Source: Comamonadaceae bacterium
GTDB lineage: Bacteria > Pseudomonadota > Gammaproteobacteria > Burkholderiales > Burkholderiaceae_C
Direction of reading: 5' to 3'
Length of the DNA stretch: 6,431 nucleotides
Assembly (NCBI GenBank): GCA_947451445.1
Contig: CANFZJ010000186.1
Span: 1 to 6,431 of the forward strand
Shown piece after piece: positions 1 through 5,690 of the stretch. Both the position numbers and the translations under genes were made by a program. The first letter of the stretch is position 1; every line of letters begins with the position of its first letter. The notes beneath the pieces were generated by a model. That model saw nothing but the letters and a program-made list of their open reading frames with translations, had not been told where the DNA came from and did not search any database.

Positions 1-1141
1 ACGCTACTGCCCAAGTGTTGAAGACAAGATCAACCGCTTTGCCGGCAAGGACAGCCACCAGATTTTTCTGGAACCTGAAGGCCTGACCACGCACGAGATT
101 TACCCCAACGGCATCTCGACCAGCCTGCCGTTTGACGTGCAGTACGACCTGGTGCGCTCGATGAACGGGCTGGAGAACGCGCACATCCTGCGCCCCGGCT
201 ATGCCATCGAATACGACTACTTTGACCCGCGCGCACTGAAGTCCAGCTTTGAAACCCGCGCCATCAGTGGCTTGTTCTTTGCCGGGCAGATCAACGGCAC
301 CACGGGTTACGAAGAGGCAGCGGCCCAAGGCTTGTTTGCCGGCATCAACGCCGCGCTGCAGTGCCGGGGTGAGTCGTCGTGGCTGCCGGGCCGCGACCAG
401 GCCTACCTGGGCGTGTTGGTGGACGACCTGATCACCAAGGGTGTGACCGAGCCTTACCGCATGTTTACCAGCCGTGCCGAGTTCCGCTTGCAGCTGCGCG
501 AAGACAATGCCGACATGCGCCTGACCGAAATGGGCCGCAATATGGGCTTGGTGGACGATGCGCGTTGGGAGTCGTTCAACCGCAAGCGCGACGCTGTTTC
601 ACGTGAAACAGAGCGGCTGCGCAGCCTGTGGGTCAGTCCCAAGAACCTGGCTGCGGCCGAGTCCGAGCGGGTGCTGGGCAAGGCGATTGAACACGAATAC
701 AGCCTGGCCGATTTGTTGCGCCGCCCGGACGTTAGCTACGCCCAGCTGGTGACCTTGGCTGGCGGCAAGTTCGCCACGGAAGAGTTTTCGGGTGATGTTC
801 CACGTGAAACAGAGCAGACCGACTTTGTGGCGGCGGTGCTGGAGCAGGTGGACATCAACGCCAAGTACTCGGGCTATATCGAGCGCCAAAAGTCCGAGAT
901 CGACCGCGTGGCCCATTACGAGAGCCTGAAGATTCCCGCCGACCTGGACTACCTGGCTGTGACAGCGTTAAGTTTTGAAGTGCGCCACACTTTGAGCAAG
1001 CACCGCCCGGAAACCCTGGGCCTGGCATCGCGCATGACCGGCGTGACCCCGGCGGCTATTTCCTTGCTGTTGGTGCATTTGAAGAAGATGGGCTGGAAGG
1101 ACCGGCCCACGGTGGAGACGGTTGAAGGGGCGGCCTCGTGA
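1..1141 (+). CDS. mnmG: MnmG (GidA) tRNA uridine-5-carboxymethylaminomethyl modification enzyme, C-terminal part
   Basis: MnmG is the FAD-dependent partner of the GTPase MnmE; the complex installs the (carboxymethyl)aminomethyl group on wobble U34 of certain tRNAs in the cytoplasm. The reading frame is open from base 2, giving 379 residues before TGA at 1139-1141. Family members are about 630 residues, so roughly 250-270 N-terminal residues, including the main FAD-binding fold, lie outside the window. The fragment opens with RYCPSVEDK, the first GidA signature; its Cys (fragment residue 3) corresponds to the catalytic Cys277 of the E. coli enzyme. The second signature, AGQINGTTGYEEAAAQG, is at residues 94-110. 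The helical C-terminal domain that binds MnmE and tRNA ends in a typical SLLLVHLKK motif. The TGA overlaps the rsmG start. Two parS sites lie inside the gene and encode the near-repeated peptides VSRETE (199-204) and VPRETE (266-271). Identification is secure. Confidence 0.97.
   Translation, partial: RYCPSVEDKINRFAGKDSHQIFLEPEGLTTHEIYPNGISTSLPFDVQYDLVRSMNGLENAHILRPGYAIEYDYFDPRALKSSFETRAISGLFFAGQINGTTGYEEAAAQGLFAGINAALQCRGESSWLPGRDQAYLGVLVDDLITKGVTEPYRMFTSRAEFRLQLREDNADMRLTEMGRNMGLVDDARWESFNRKRDAVSRETERLRSLWVSPKNLAAAESERVLGKAIEHEYSLADLLRRPDVSYAQLVTLAGGKFATEEFSGDVPRETEQTDFVAAVLEQVDINAKYSGYIERQKSEIDRVAHYESLKIPADLDYLAVTALSFEVRHTLSKHRPETLGLASRMTGVTPAAISLLLVHLKKMGWKDRPTVETVEGAAS
595..610. promoter_or_regulatory. 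parS: parS centromere site 1, perfect palindrome, inside mnmG
   Basis: The 16 bases read TGTTTCACGTGAAACA, a perfect palindrome identical to the canonical chromosomal parS consensus known from Bacillus and many other bacteria. ParB dimers bind it, load as CTP-dependent sliding clamps, and are moved by ParA. The site is embedded in mnmG codons 198-203 and contributes the peptide VSRET. The cognate parA and parB are in the same window. An exact 16-base match next to parAB is very unlikely by chance. Confidence 0.96.
796..811. promoter_or_regulatory. parS: parS centromere site 2, one-base variant, inside mnmG
   Basis: The bases read TGTTCCACGTGAAACA, one change (T to C at position 5) from the perfect parS palindrome. 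The site starts 201 bases (67 codons) after the start of site 1, so it falls in the same codon phase and encodes VPRET. Identity with site 1 runs from the core through four bases past the palindrome (CACGTGAAACAGAGC in both). The G/C substitution at this half-site position is tolerated in parS sites of other bacteria, so binding is likely, though perhaps weaker than at site 1. Confidence 0.92.
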
Positions 1142-1779
1142 GCGACCGCCTGGGTATCCTGACCCGCAGCGCCGAGCAACTCGGTTTAACGCTGTCCGCC
1201 GAGCAGCACCAAACCCTGCTGCGCTACCTGGACCTGATTCTGAAGTGGAACAAGGTCTACAACCTGACGGCAGTGCGTGACCCGGCGGAAGCGCTGACAC
1301 ACCACCTGATCGACAGTTTGGCCGCCGTGCCCCCGCTGCTGCGCCACCTGGCTGGGCGGACGGACGCCAAGCTGCTGGACGTGGGCTCGGGCGCAGGCTT
1401 GCCCGGTGTGGTGTTTGCCATTTGCTGCCCGGACCTGCAGGTGAGCTGTGTGGATACCGTCGGCAAGAAGGCGGCCTTTGTGCAGCAAGCCGCGCTGGAG
1501 TTGAAGCTGCCCAAGCTGCGCGGCGTGCACGCACGGGTTGAAAGCCTGACGGATAAGTTCGACGTGGTGAGTTCCCGTGCTTTCGCGTCGCTGGTGGACT
1601 TCACTAGCTGGTCGGTGATGGCCTTGGCCGAGCAGGGCGTTTGGCTGGCCATGAAGGGCAAGCACCCCCAGGCCGAGCTGGATGTTTTACCCGCCACGGT
1701 GGACGTGTTTCACGTGGAACAACTGACCGTGCCGGGTTTGGATGCAGAGCGCTGCATCATCTGGATGCGCGCCAAGTAA
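1138..1779 (+). CDS. rsmG: RsmG (GidB) 16S rRNA (guanine527-N7)-methyltransferase
   Basis: RsmG uses S-adenosylmethionine to methylate N7 of G527 in the 530 loop of 16S rRNA; in other bacteria its loss gives low-level streptomycin resistance. The 213-residue length is normal (E. coli about 207). Visible family motifs are WNKVYNLTA (37-45), HHLIDS (55-60), the SAM-binding loop DVGSGAGLPG (81-90), an acidic residue D106 after the next strand, and SSRAFASL (145-152). The start is GTG at 1138, overlapping the mnmG stop as GTGA; no other start aligns the N-terminus as well, and this overlap implies translational coupling with mnmG. The gene ends with TAA at 1777-1779. A third parS site near its 3' end encodes VFHVEQ (190-195). 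The mnmG-rsmG pair is widely conserved near the replication origin, often followed by parAB as here. Confidence 0.97.
   Translation: MSDRLGILTRSAEQLGLTLSAEQHQTLLRYLDLILKWNKVYNLTAVRDPAEALTHHLIDSLAAVPPLLRHLAGRTDAKLLDVGSGAGLPGVVFAICCPDLQVSCVDTVGKKAAFVQQAALELKLPKLRGVHARVESLTDKFDVVSSRAFASLVDFTSWSVMALAEQGVWLAMKGKHPQAELDVLPATVDVFHVEQLTVPGLDAERCIIWMRAK
1706..1721. promoter_or_regulatory. parS: parS centromere site 3, one-base variant, inside rsmG
   Basis: The bases read TGTTTCACGTGGAACA, one change from the perfect palindrome. Read on the other strand it is identical to parS site 2, so sites 2 and 3 are the same variant in opposite orientations. It lies about 0.9 kb after site 2, in rsmG codons 190-195, in a different codon phase from the mnmG sites and therefore encoding VFHVEQ instead of V(S/P)RET. 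Its nearness to two other sites and to parAB makes a functional centromere site likely. Confidence 0.92.
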
Positions 1780-1787
1780 ACTCGGCC

Positions 1788-1808
1788 CCTCACCTGTGAG
1801 GAGTCACC
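1788..1808 (+). promoter_or_regulatory. Ribosome binding site inside overlapping small hairpins, upstream of the LysE-family gene
   Basis: A strong Shine-Dalgarno sequence GAGGAG (1798-1803) lies 5 bases before the ATG at 1809 and fixes that start. It sits in the right arm of an inverted repeat, CCTCAC (1788-1793) and GTGAGG (1796-1801). A competing pairing is also visible: GTGA (1796-1799) can instead pair with TCAC (1804-1807), which leaves GGAG in the loop. The same GTGA thus has two alternative partners, one hiding and one displaying the ribosome site. The repeats are seen in the sequence; a regulatory role is inference, and the stems are short. Confidence 0.45.
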
Positions 1809-2423
1809 ATGTTTGGCATCGCAAATTACGGCGCGTTCGTCGTCGCCATCATCGTTTTTTTGGCCATTCCCGGCCCCGGCAATCTGGCCATCATCACCTC
1901 CACCAGCAAGGGCGGCATTCGCGGCGGCTTGGCGGCGGCATTGGGAGTGATTCTGGGCGACCAGGTGCTGATGTGGACGGCGGTGGCAGGTGTGGCTGCT
2001 TTGCTGGCCAGTTACCCGGTGGCGTTTGCGGCGGTGCAGTGGCTGGGCGCGGCCTACCTGGCCTGGCTGGGTGCCAAGATGCTGCTGGCCAAACCCGGCG
2101 CAGCGCCGATCTTGAATATCAAGCCGGCGCACTTTATGCGCCAGGCCATGGTCATCACGCTGCTGAACCCCAAGGCGATAGTGTTTTACATGGCGTTCTT
2201 CCCGCTGTTTGTAGACCCTGCACACCACCAGGGCCTGCTGACCTTTGCGGTGATGGCCGTGACGATTGCCGTGCTCACCTTTGTGTACTGCCTTATCGCT
2301 ACGCTGTTGACCCATTTTCTGGCCGAGCGCATGCGTGCCAACCCGGTCGTCTCGCGCACCTTGAACAAGCTGGCCGGGGTGTTCCTGATCGGCTTTGGCG
2401 TCAAGCTGGCGTTGTCTAAATAA
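1809..2423 (+). CDS. LysE/RhtB-family amino-acid exporter
   Basis: This is a 204-residue inner-membrane protein of the LysE/RhtB superfamily, whose members export amino acids such as lysine, threonine, homoserine or leucine; the substrate cannot be read from the sequence. It has the usual family length and about six hydrophobic segments (roughly 8-28, 40-67, 71-94, 113-135, 141-168, 185-203). The family signature PGPGN is at 21-25, followed by a Gly-rich GGIRGGLAAALG stretch (35-46) and D51. The second conserved motif, LLNPKAIVFYMAFFPLF, is at 118-134. The ATG at 1809 has a strong ribosome binding site. The gene begins 29 bases after rsmG and ends 16 bases before parA, so it is probably co-transcribed with both. 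No link between amino-acid export and partition is known; it is likely a passenger in a housekeeping operon. Confidence 0.92.
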   Translation: MFGIANYGAFVVAIIVFLAIPGPGNLAIITSTSKGGIRGGLAAALGVILGDQVLMWTAVAGVAALLASYPVAFAAVQWLGAAYLAWLGAKMLLAKPGAAPILNIKPAHFMRQAMVITLLNPKAIVFYMAFFPLFVDPAHHQGLLTFAVMAVTIAVLTFVYCLIATLLTHFLAERMRANPVVSRTLNKLAGVFLIGFGVKLALSK

Positions 2424-2439
2424 TCCCCTGAAAGCATCC

Positions 2440-3210
2440 ATGGCCAAAGTTTTTTGTATTGCAAACCAAAAGGGGGGGGTGGGTAAAACCACCACTACCG
2501 TTAATTTGGCAGCGGGTTTGGCCAAGGTCGGGCAGCGCGTGCTGATGATCGACCTGGACCCGCAGGGCAATGCCACCATGGGGTCGGGGGTAGACAAACG
2601 CACCCTGAAACTCACGGTGTACGACGTGCTGCTGGAGGCCGCCACCATTGCCGAGGCCCGCGTCAGCGCCGACAAATGTGGCTACGACGTGCTGGGCTCC
2701 AGCCGCGAGCTGACCGGAGCCGAGGTGGAACTGGTGGCCGTGGAGCGGCGCGAAACCCGGCTCAAACAGGCGATTGCCGCTGTCAGCCAGGAGTACGACT
2801 TTGTGCTGATCGACTGCCCGCCCAGCCTGTCGATGCTGACGCTGAATGGCCTGTGCGCCGCCAACGGCGTGGTGGTGCCCATGCAGTGCGAATATTTTGC
2901 GCTGGAAGGCTTGACCGATCTGGTCAACACCATCAAGCAGGTCCACGCCAACCTGAACCGCGACCTGCAGATCATCGGCCTGCTACGCGTGATGTTCGAC
3001 CCGCGCATCACCCTGCAACAGCAGGTGAGCGAGCAGTTGAAGAACCATTTTGCGGACAAAGTTTTCAACACCGTGATCCCGCGCAACGTGCGCCTGGCCG
3101 AGGCCCCTAGCTACGGCCTGCCGGGTGTGGTGTTTGACGCATCGGCCCGTGGTAGCGTGGCCTACGTGGCCTTTGCCGAAGAAATGGTGCAGCGCATCAC
3201 CTCTATGTAA
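2440..3210 (+). CDS. parA: ParA chromosome-partition ATPase (Soj-like)
   Basis: ParA forms ATP-dependent dimers on nucleoid DNA; ParB-parS complexes stimulate its ATPase, and the resulting gradient moves the origin region. The 256-residue product starts at the nucleotide-binding core, as chromosomal Soj-type ParA does, with no plasmid-type DNA-binding extension. Motifs are the deviant Walker A KGGVGKTTT (11-19, signature Lys11 and catalytic-site Lys16), IDLDPQGN (37-44), and Walker B LIDCPPS (123-129). A frame extension to an ATG at 2395 would add 15 residues inside the preceding gene; I reject it because ATG 2440 aligns with the family start and has a weak GAAAG (2430-2434) five bases upstream. 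Eight consecutive G bases (2472-2479) lie in the Walker A codons. The gene is 16 bases after the exporter gene. Unusually, parB is not next: a hydrolase gene intervenes. Confidence 0.97.
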   Translation: MAKVFCIANQKGGVGKTTTTVNLAAGLAKVGQRVLMIDLDPQGNATMGSGVDKRTLKLTVYDVLLEAATIAEARVSADKCGYDVLGSSRELTGAEVELVAVERRETRLKQAIAAVSQEYDFVLIDCPPSLSMLTLNGLCAANGVVVPMQCEYFALEGLTDLVNTIKQVHANLNRDLQIIGLLRVMFDPRITLQQQVSEQLKNHFADKVFNTVIPRNVRLAEAPSYGLPGVVFDASARGSVAYVAFAEEMVQRITSM

Positions 3211-3266
3211 GAAATAGACCGTTTGCGCAGATAGCATCTGCACAAGCAGCTACTAAAAATATAGCA
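3211..3266. repeat. Candidate short dispersed repeat with hairpin between parA and the hydrolase
   Basis: These 56 noncoding bases are more A+T-rich than their surroundings. They hold an inverted repeat, GCAGAT (3227-3232), loop AGC, ATCTGC (3236-3241), which extends by three more pairs beyond one mismatch (TTG at 3223-3225 with CAA at 3243-3245). There is no T-run after it on either strand, so it is not a standard terminator. The segment CAAGCAGCTACTAAAAAT and its position just after a stop codon resemble a short intergenic repeat common in Comamonadaceae, often seen on the other strand as TAGCTGCTTG. That resemblance is from memory and was not searched. No clear ribosome binding site precedes the hydrolase ATG. 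Confidence 0.5.
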
Positions 3267-3896
3267 ATGGCAACTTCACGCATTCTGCTGCTGCCCGGCT
3301 GGCAAAACTCGGGCCCCGGCCACTGGCAAACCCTGTGGGAAGCCCAGTGGGGCGACCTGCGGGTGGAGCAGCACGACTGGCAGCACCCGCTGCGCGGCGA
3401 CTGGACCACCCGGCTCGAAGAGGTGGTGCAGCAGCAAGACGGCCCGGTATGGCTGGCCGCACACAGCCTGGGTTGCCACCTGGTGGCGGCGTGGGCGGCG
3501 GTGTCTCGCAACACCCACCGTGTGCAGCACGCCTTGCTGGCCGCGCCACCCGACGTAGGCCAGCCCGACCTGCCGCCGCAGCTGCACCGCTGGACCGTGC
3601 CGGTGCTGGGCCAGCTGCCGTTCGCAGCGACCCTGGTGGCATCGAGCAACGACCCGTTTTGCAGCCTGGATGCCGCCGAAAAGCTCGCCCGCCACTGGGG
3701 CGCGGCCTTCCACCCCATCGGCCCATGCGGCCACATCAATGCCGAATCCGGCCTGGGTGCCTGGCCCCAGGGCAGGGCACTTCTTCTTGGCTCACCCCCA
3801 GGCTCCACGCTGCGCGTTTGCGCCAACCCCCTTGCAGGGGGCGAACCCAGTGGCCCGGCAGAGCCGGTTCCACGGGTTCCTGGGCTGGACGCTTGA
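3267..3896 (+). CDS. RBBP9/YdeN-family alpha/beta hydrolase with repeat-encoded C-terminal tail
   Basis: The 209-residue protein is a small cytoplasmic serine hydrolase of the RBBP9/YdeN family, predicted esterases whose bacterial substrates are generally unknown. The N-terminal LPGWQNSGPGHWQTLWE (9-25) is the family hallmark. The catalytic triad is visible: nucleophile Ser67 in AHSLGC (65-70), Asp129 in SSNDPF (126-131), and His156 in GHINAESGLG (155-164). The normal domain ends near residue 174. Residues 175-209 are Pro/Gly-rich and are encoded by a palindrome-bearing repeat-like stretch, so this tail probably has no family counterpart. The ATG at 3267 puts the hallmark motif close to the start, as expected, but lacks an evident ribosome binding site. 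The gene lies between parA and parB, 56 bases after one and 47 before the other. A role in partition is not shown; the position may be inherited lineage-specific gene order. Confidence 0.9.
   Translation: MATSRILLLPGWQNSGPGHWQTLWEAQWGDLRVEQHDWQHPLRGDWTTRLEEVVQQQDGPVWLAAHSLGCHLVAAWAAVSRNTHRVQHALLAAPPDVGQPDLPPQLHRWTVPVLGQLPFAATLVASSNDPFCSLDAAEKLARHWGAAFHPIGPCGHINAESGLGAWPQGRALLLGSPPGSTLRVCANPLAGGEPSGPAEPVPRVPGLDA
3789..3890. repeat. Palindromic repeat-like element overlapping the hydrolase 3' end
   Basis: This stretch carries several compact palindromes: CCCCCT-TGC-AGGGGG (3827-3841), CCGGC-AGA-GCCGG (3855-3867), and a weaker imperfect one near CCACGGGTTCCTGG (3870-3883). The phrases CCCAGGCTCCACGCTGCGC and GCCGGTTCCACGG match, from memory, a repeat scattered between genes in Comamonadaceae genomes. 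Here it lies inside the open reading frame and encodes residues 175-207 or so of the hydrolase. It is followed by GGGC (3882-3885) and GCCC (3898-3901) and then TTTTATT, a marginal terminator-like arrangement. The boundaries given are approximate. Repeat status needs a genome search; the palindromes themselves are directly visible. Confidence 0.6.
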
Positions 3897-3943
3897 CGCC
3901 CTTTTATTGAACGTCGAACCCCCCACATCCACTGGAAAAATAT

Positions 3944-4855
3944 ATGGCAACCCCTAAACGCAAAGGTCTGGGCATGGGCCTGGACGCCCTGCTCGGCCCC
4001 AAGGTGCAAGAGCCCGGCCCGCTGGAGACCGGCTTGCCGCATGCGCTGCTGCTGGCCGACATGGTGCCGGGCCAGTACCAGCCGCGCACCCGCATGGACG
4101 AGGGCGCGCTGTACGAGCTGGCCGAAAGCATCAAGGCCCAGGGCATCATGCAGCCGATCCTGGTGCGGCGACTGACCAGCGGTGACAACACCGGCAAGTT
4201 TGAGATCATCGCCGGGGAACGTCGCTTTCGCGCCGCCAAACTGGCCGGGCTGGACAGCGTGCCGGTGCTGGTACGCGACGTGCCGGACGAGTCTGCCGCG
4301 GCCATGGCGCTCATCGAAAACATCCAGCGCGAAGACCTGAACCCGCTGGAAGAAGCCCAGGGCCTGCAGCGCCTGGTCAAAGAGTTCAGCATGACCCACG
4401 AACAGGCTGCGCAGGCCGTGGGCCGTTCGCGCAGCGCCGCCAGCAACCTGCTGCGCCTGCTGAACCTGACCGAGCCGGTGCAAACCATGCTGATGGCGGG
4501 CGACCTGGACATGGGCCACGCCCGGGCGCTGCTGGCGCTGGACAAAGGGGCGCAAATCACCGCCGCCAGCCAGATCGCGGCCAAGAAAATGTCGGTGCGC
4601 GAGGCCGAAAGCCTGGTCAAAAAACTCAGCGCCGAGTTCTCGCTCACTGCCTCGCCCAAAGCCGCCAAAGAGAAGTCGCGCGACCTCAAGCGGGTGGAAG
4701 AAGAGCTGTCGGATCTGCTGATGGCCGAGGTGGACATCCGCATCAAAAAGCGCGTCAAACGCCACGGCAAGGTCGAAGAAATGGGCGAACTGGTGGTCCA
4801 GTTCGGCTCACTCGACGCGCTGAACGGCCTGATCGACAAACTCCGCGCAGCGTAA
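3944..4855 (+). CDS. parB: ParB chromosome-partition protein (Spo0J-like CTPase clamp)
   Basis: ParB binds parS, hydrolyses CTP, closes into a clamp that slides along DNA, and stimulates ParA. The 303-residue length is typical of chromosomal ParB. The N-terminal KGLGMGLDALLG (7-18) is the ParA-contacting segment. The CTP-binding and spreading domain shows QPRTRMDE (46-53), IMQPILVR (68-75), the GERRFRA arginine motif (91-97) and ENIQREDLNP (125-134). A helix-turn-helix for parS recognition covers about 150-173 (MTHEQAAQAVGRSRSAASN and following). A charged linker near 235-265 leads to the C-terminal dimerisation domain. ATG 3944 is preceded by a modest GGA at 3935-3937; upstream sequence does not extend the family alignment. 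Three matching parS sites lie upstream. The gene is separated from parA by the hydrolase and directly abuts the next gene. Confidence 0.97.
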   Translation: MATPKRKGLGMGLDALLGPKVQEPGPLETGLPHALLLADMVPGQYQPRTRMDEGALYELAESIKAQGIMQPILVRRLTSGDNTGKFEIIAGERRFRAAKLAGLDSVPVLVRDVPDESAAAMALIENIQREDLNPLEEAQGLQRLVKEFSMTHEQAAQAVGRSRSAASNLLRLLNLTEPVQTMLMAGDLDMGHARALLALDKGAQITAASQIAAKKMSVREAESLVKKLSAEFSLTASPKAAKEKSRDLKRVEEELSDLLMAEVDIRIKKRVKRHGKVEEMGELVVQFGSLDALNGLIDKLRAA

Positions 4856-5578
4856 ATGCGCTGGCCGCTCCCCGCGTTACTGGCCTGGGGCCTGGCCTGG
4901 GCGCTGTTTATCGGCCTGCAAAGCTGGGGTCTGGCGGCACTGGTCTTGGCCACCGCCGCAGGGGCTGCGTGCAGCCTGCTGGGCGCGACCTGGTGGCGGC
5001 GCGGCCTGATTGCGCTGGGCTTTCCCCTGTCCCTGGCCTTGTCGGGCGCAGCCACCATGCCCGCCTGGGCCTGGTTGCTGCCGCTGGCGCTGCTGCTGCT
5101 GGTCTACCCGCTGAATGCCTGGCGCGACGCCCCGCTGTTCCCCACCCCGGCCGGTGCCCTGCACACCCTGGCGGCGGCGGCCCCCTTGCCCGAAACTGCG
5201 TTGGTGCTGGATGCTGGTTGTGGTCTGGGCGACGGCCTGCTGGCGCTGCGGTTGGCCTACCCGCAAGCCCGGCTGCACGGCCTGGAGTTTTCCTGGCCGC
5301 TACGCGCCCTGTGCGCCCTGCGCTGCCCCTGGGCCCGCGTCCGCCAGGGCGACATCTGGCGCGCCGATTGGGGCCCCTACGCCCTGGTCTACTTGTTCCA
5401 GCGGCCCGAAAGCATGCCTCGCGCGTGGACCAAGGCGCAGGTGCAAATGCAGCCCGGCAGCTGGCTGGTCAGTCTGGAGTTTGAAGTGGCAGGCCAGGTC
5501 GCGACCGGGCGGCTACAGGCCCCGGACGGACGGGCGGTGTGGCTGTACCGGGTGGCTGCCGTTTCTTCCCTAAAGTAG
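4856..5578 (+). CDS. Membrane-anchored class I SAM-dependent methyltransferase-like protein
   Basis: The 240-residue protein begins with four hydrophobic segments (about 4-21, 24-43, 51-67, 71-86), separated by short polar turns such as WWRRG (46-50), and then carries a soluble C-terminal domain. That domain shows class I methyltransferase motif I, LVLDAGCGLGDG (116-127), an acidic residue at the end of the next strand (E144 in GLEF), and GDIWRADWG (165-173) where motif III/IV elements are expected. The C-terminal part is short, so the substrate-binding half may be reduced. The substrate is unknown. The ATG at 4856 follows the parB TAA with no gap (TAAATG) and has no recognisable ribosome site, which suggests translation by reinitiation after parB. 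This ties its expression to parB, but functional involvement in partition is only inference. Membrane topology is a reading of hydrophobicity, not a computation. Confidence 0.82.
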   Translation: MRWPLPALLAWGLAWALFIGLQSWGLAALVLATAAGAACSLLGATWWRRGLIALGFPLSLALSGAATMPAWAWLLPLALLLLVYPLNAWRDAPLFPTPAGALHTLAAAAPLPETALVLDAGCGLGDGLLALRLAYPQARLHGLEFSWPLRALCALRCPWARVRQGDIWRADWGPYALVYLFQRPESMPRAWTKAQVQMQPGSWLVSLEFEVAGQVATGRLQAPDGRAVWLYRVAAVSSLK

Positions 5579-5633
5579 AGTAAATACCGAGAACCTGTGT
5601 CCGTGTTCAAGTGGTTTTGCGTAAAGTTTTGCA

Positions 5634-5690
5634 ATTCCTTGCCCTAAGATGCTGGTTATTTTTTACTGGCATGCAGCCCAAGGAATCGGA
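5634..5690 (+). promoter_or_regulatory. Leader of the lipoprotein gene: inverted repeat over the ribosome binding site and weak promoter candidate
   Basis: An exact 8-base inverted repeat, ATTCCTTG (5634-5641) and CAAGGAAT (5679-5686), encloses a 37-base A/T-rich segment. The right arm contains the ribosome binding site AAGGAA (5680-5685), 5 bases before the ATG at 5691, so pairing could block translation if transcription starts upstream of 5634. A weak sigma70-like pair is TTGCCC (5639-5644) and TTTACT (5662-5667) with 17 bases between them; if used, the transcript would start inside the loop and the hairpin would not form. No clear terminator for the preceding gene is seen in 5579-5633. Both readings are speculative. 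Confidence 0.35.

Noticed and set aside
1449..1457. TGTGGATAC, one mismatch from a DnaA box (complement of TTATCCACA)
   Set aside because: It is a single imperfect copy inside rsmG with no cluster and no A+T-rich unwinding region, so it does not indicate an origin here.
2395..2439. Upstream ATG extending ParA by 15 residues
   Set aside because: It overlaps the exporter gene, lacks family alignment, and ATG 2440 matches the usual ParA N-terminus.
1710..2675. A 321-codon open frame on the minus strand opposite the exporter and parA start
   Set aside because: It is a shadow of the plus-strand genes, with no recognisable domain and no credible start context.
3227..3241. GCAGAT-AGC-ATCTGC hairpin as a terminator after parA
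   Set aside because: There is no T-run downstream on either strand, so a repeat element explains it better.
3770..3777. GGGCAGGG, matching the E. coli FtsK-orienting GGGNAGGG motif
   Set aside because: One copy in GC-rich coding DNA is expected by chance; strand bias across the genome would be needed.
3882..3908. GGGC...GCCC followed by TTTTATT as a terminator before parB
   Set aside because: The 4-base stem with a 12-base loop is too weak to call; it is recorded only within the repeat entry.
3203..4765. A 520-codon open frame on the minus strand across the parA end, hydrolase and parB
   Set aside because: It lies opposite three well-supported genes, has no family resemblance, and is low-complexity His/Gln/Arg/Ala-rich. 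Long antisense frames are expected in high-G+C coding DNA.
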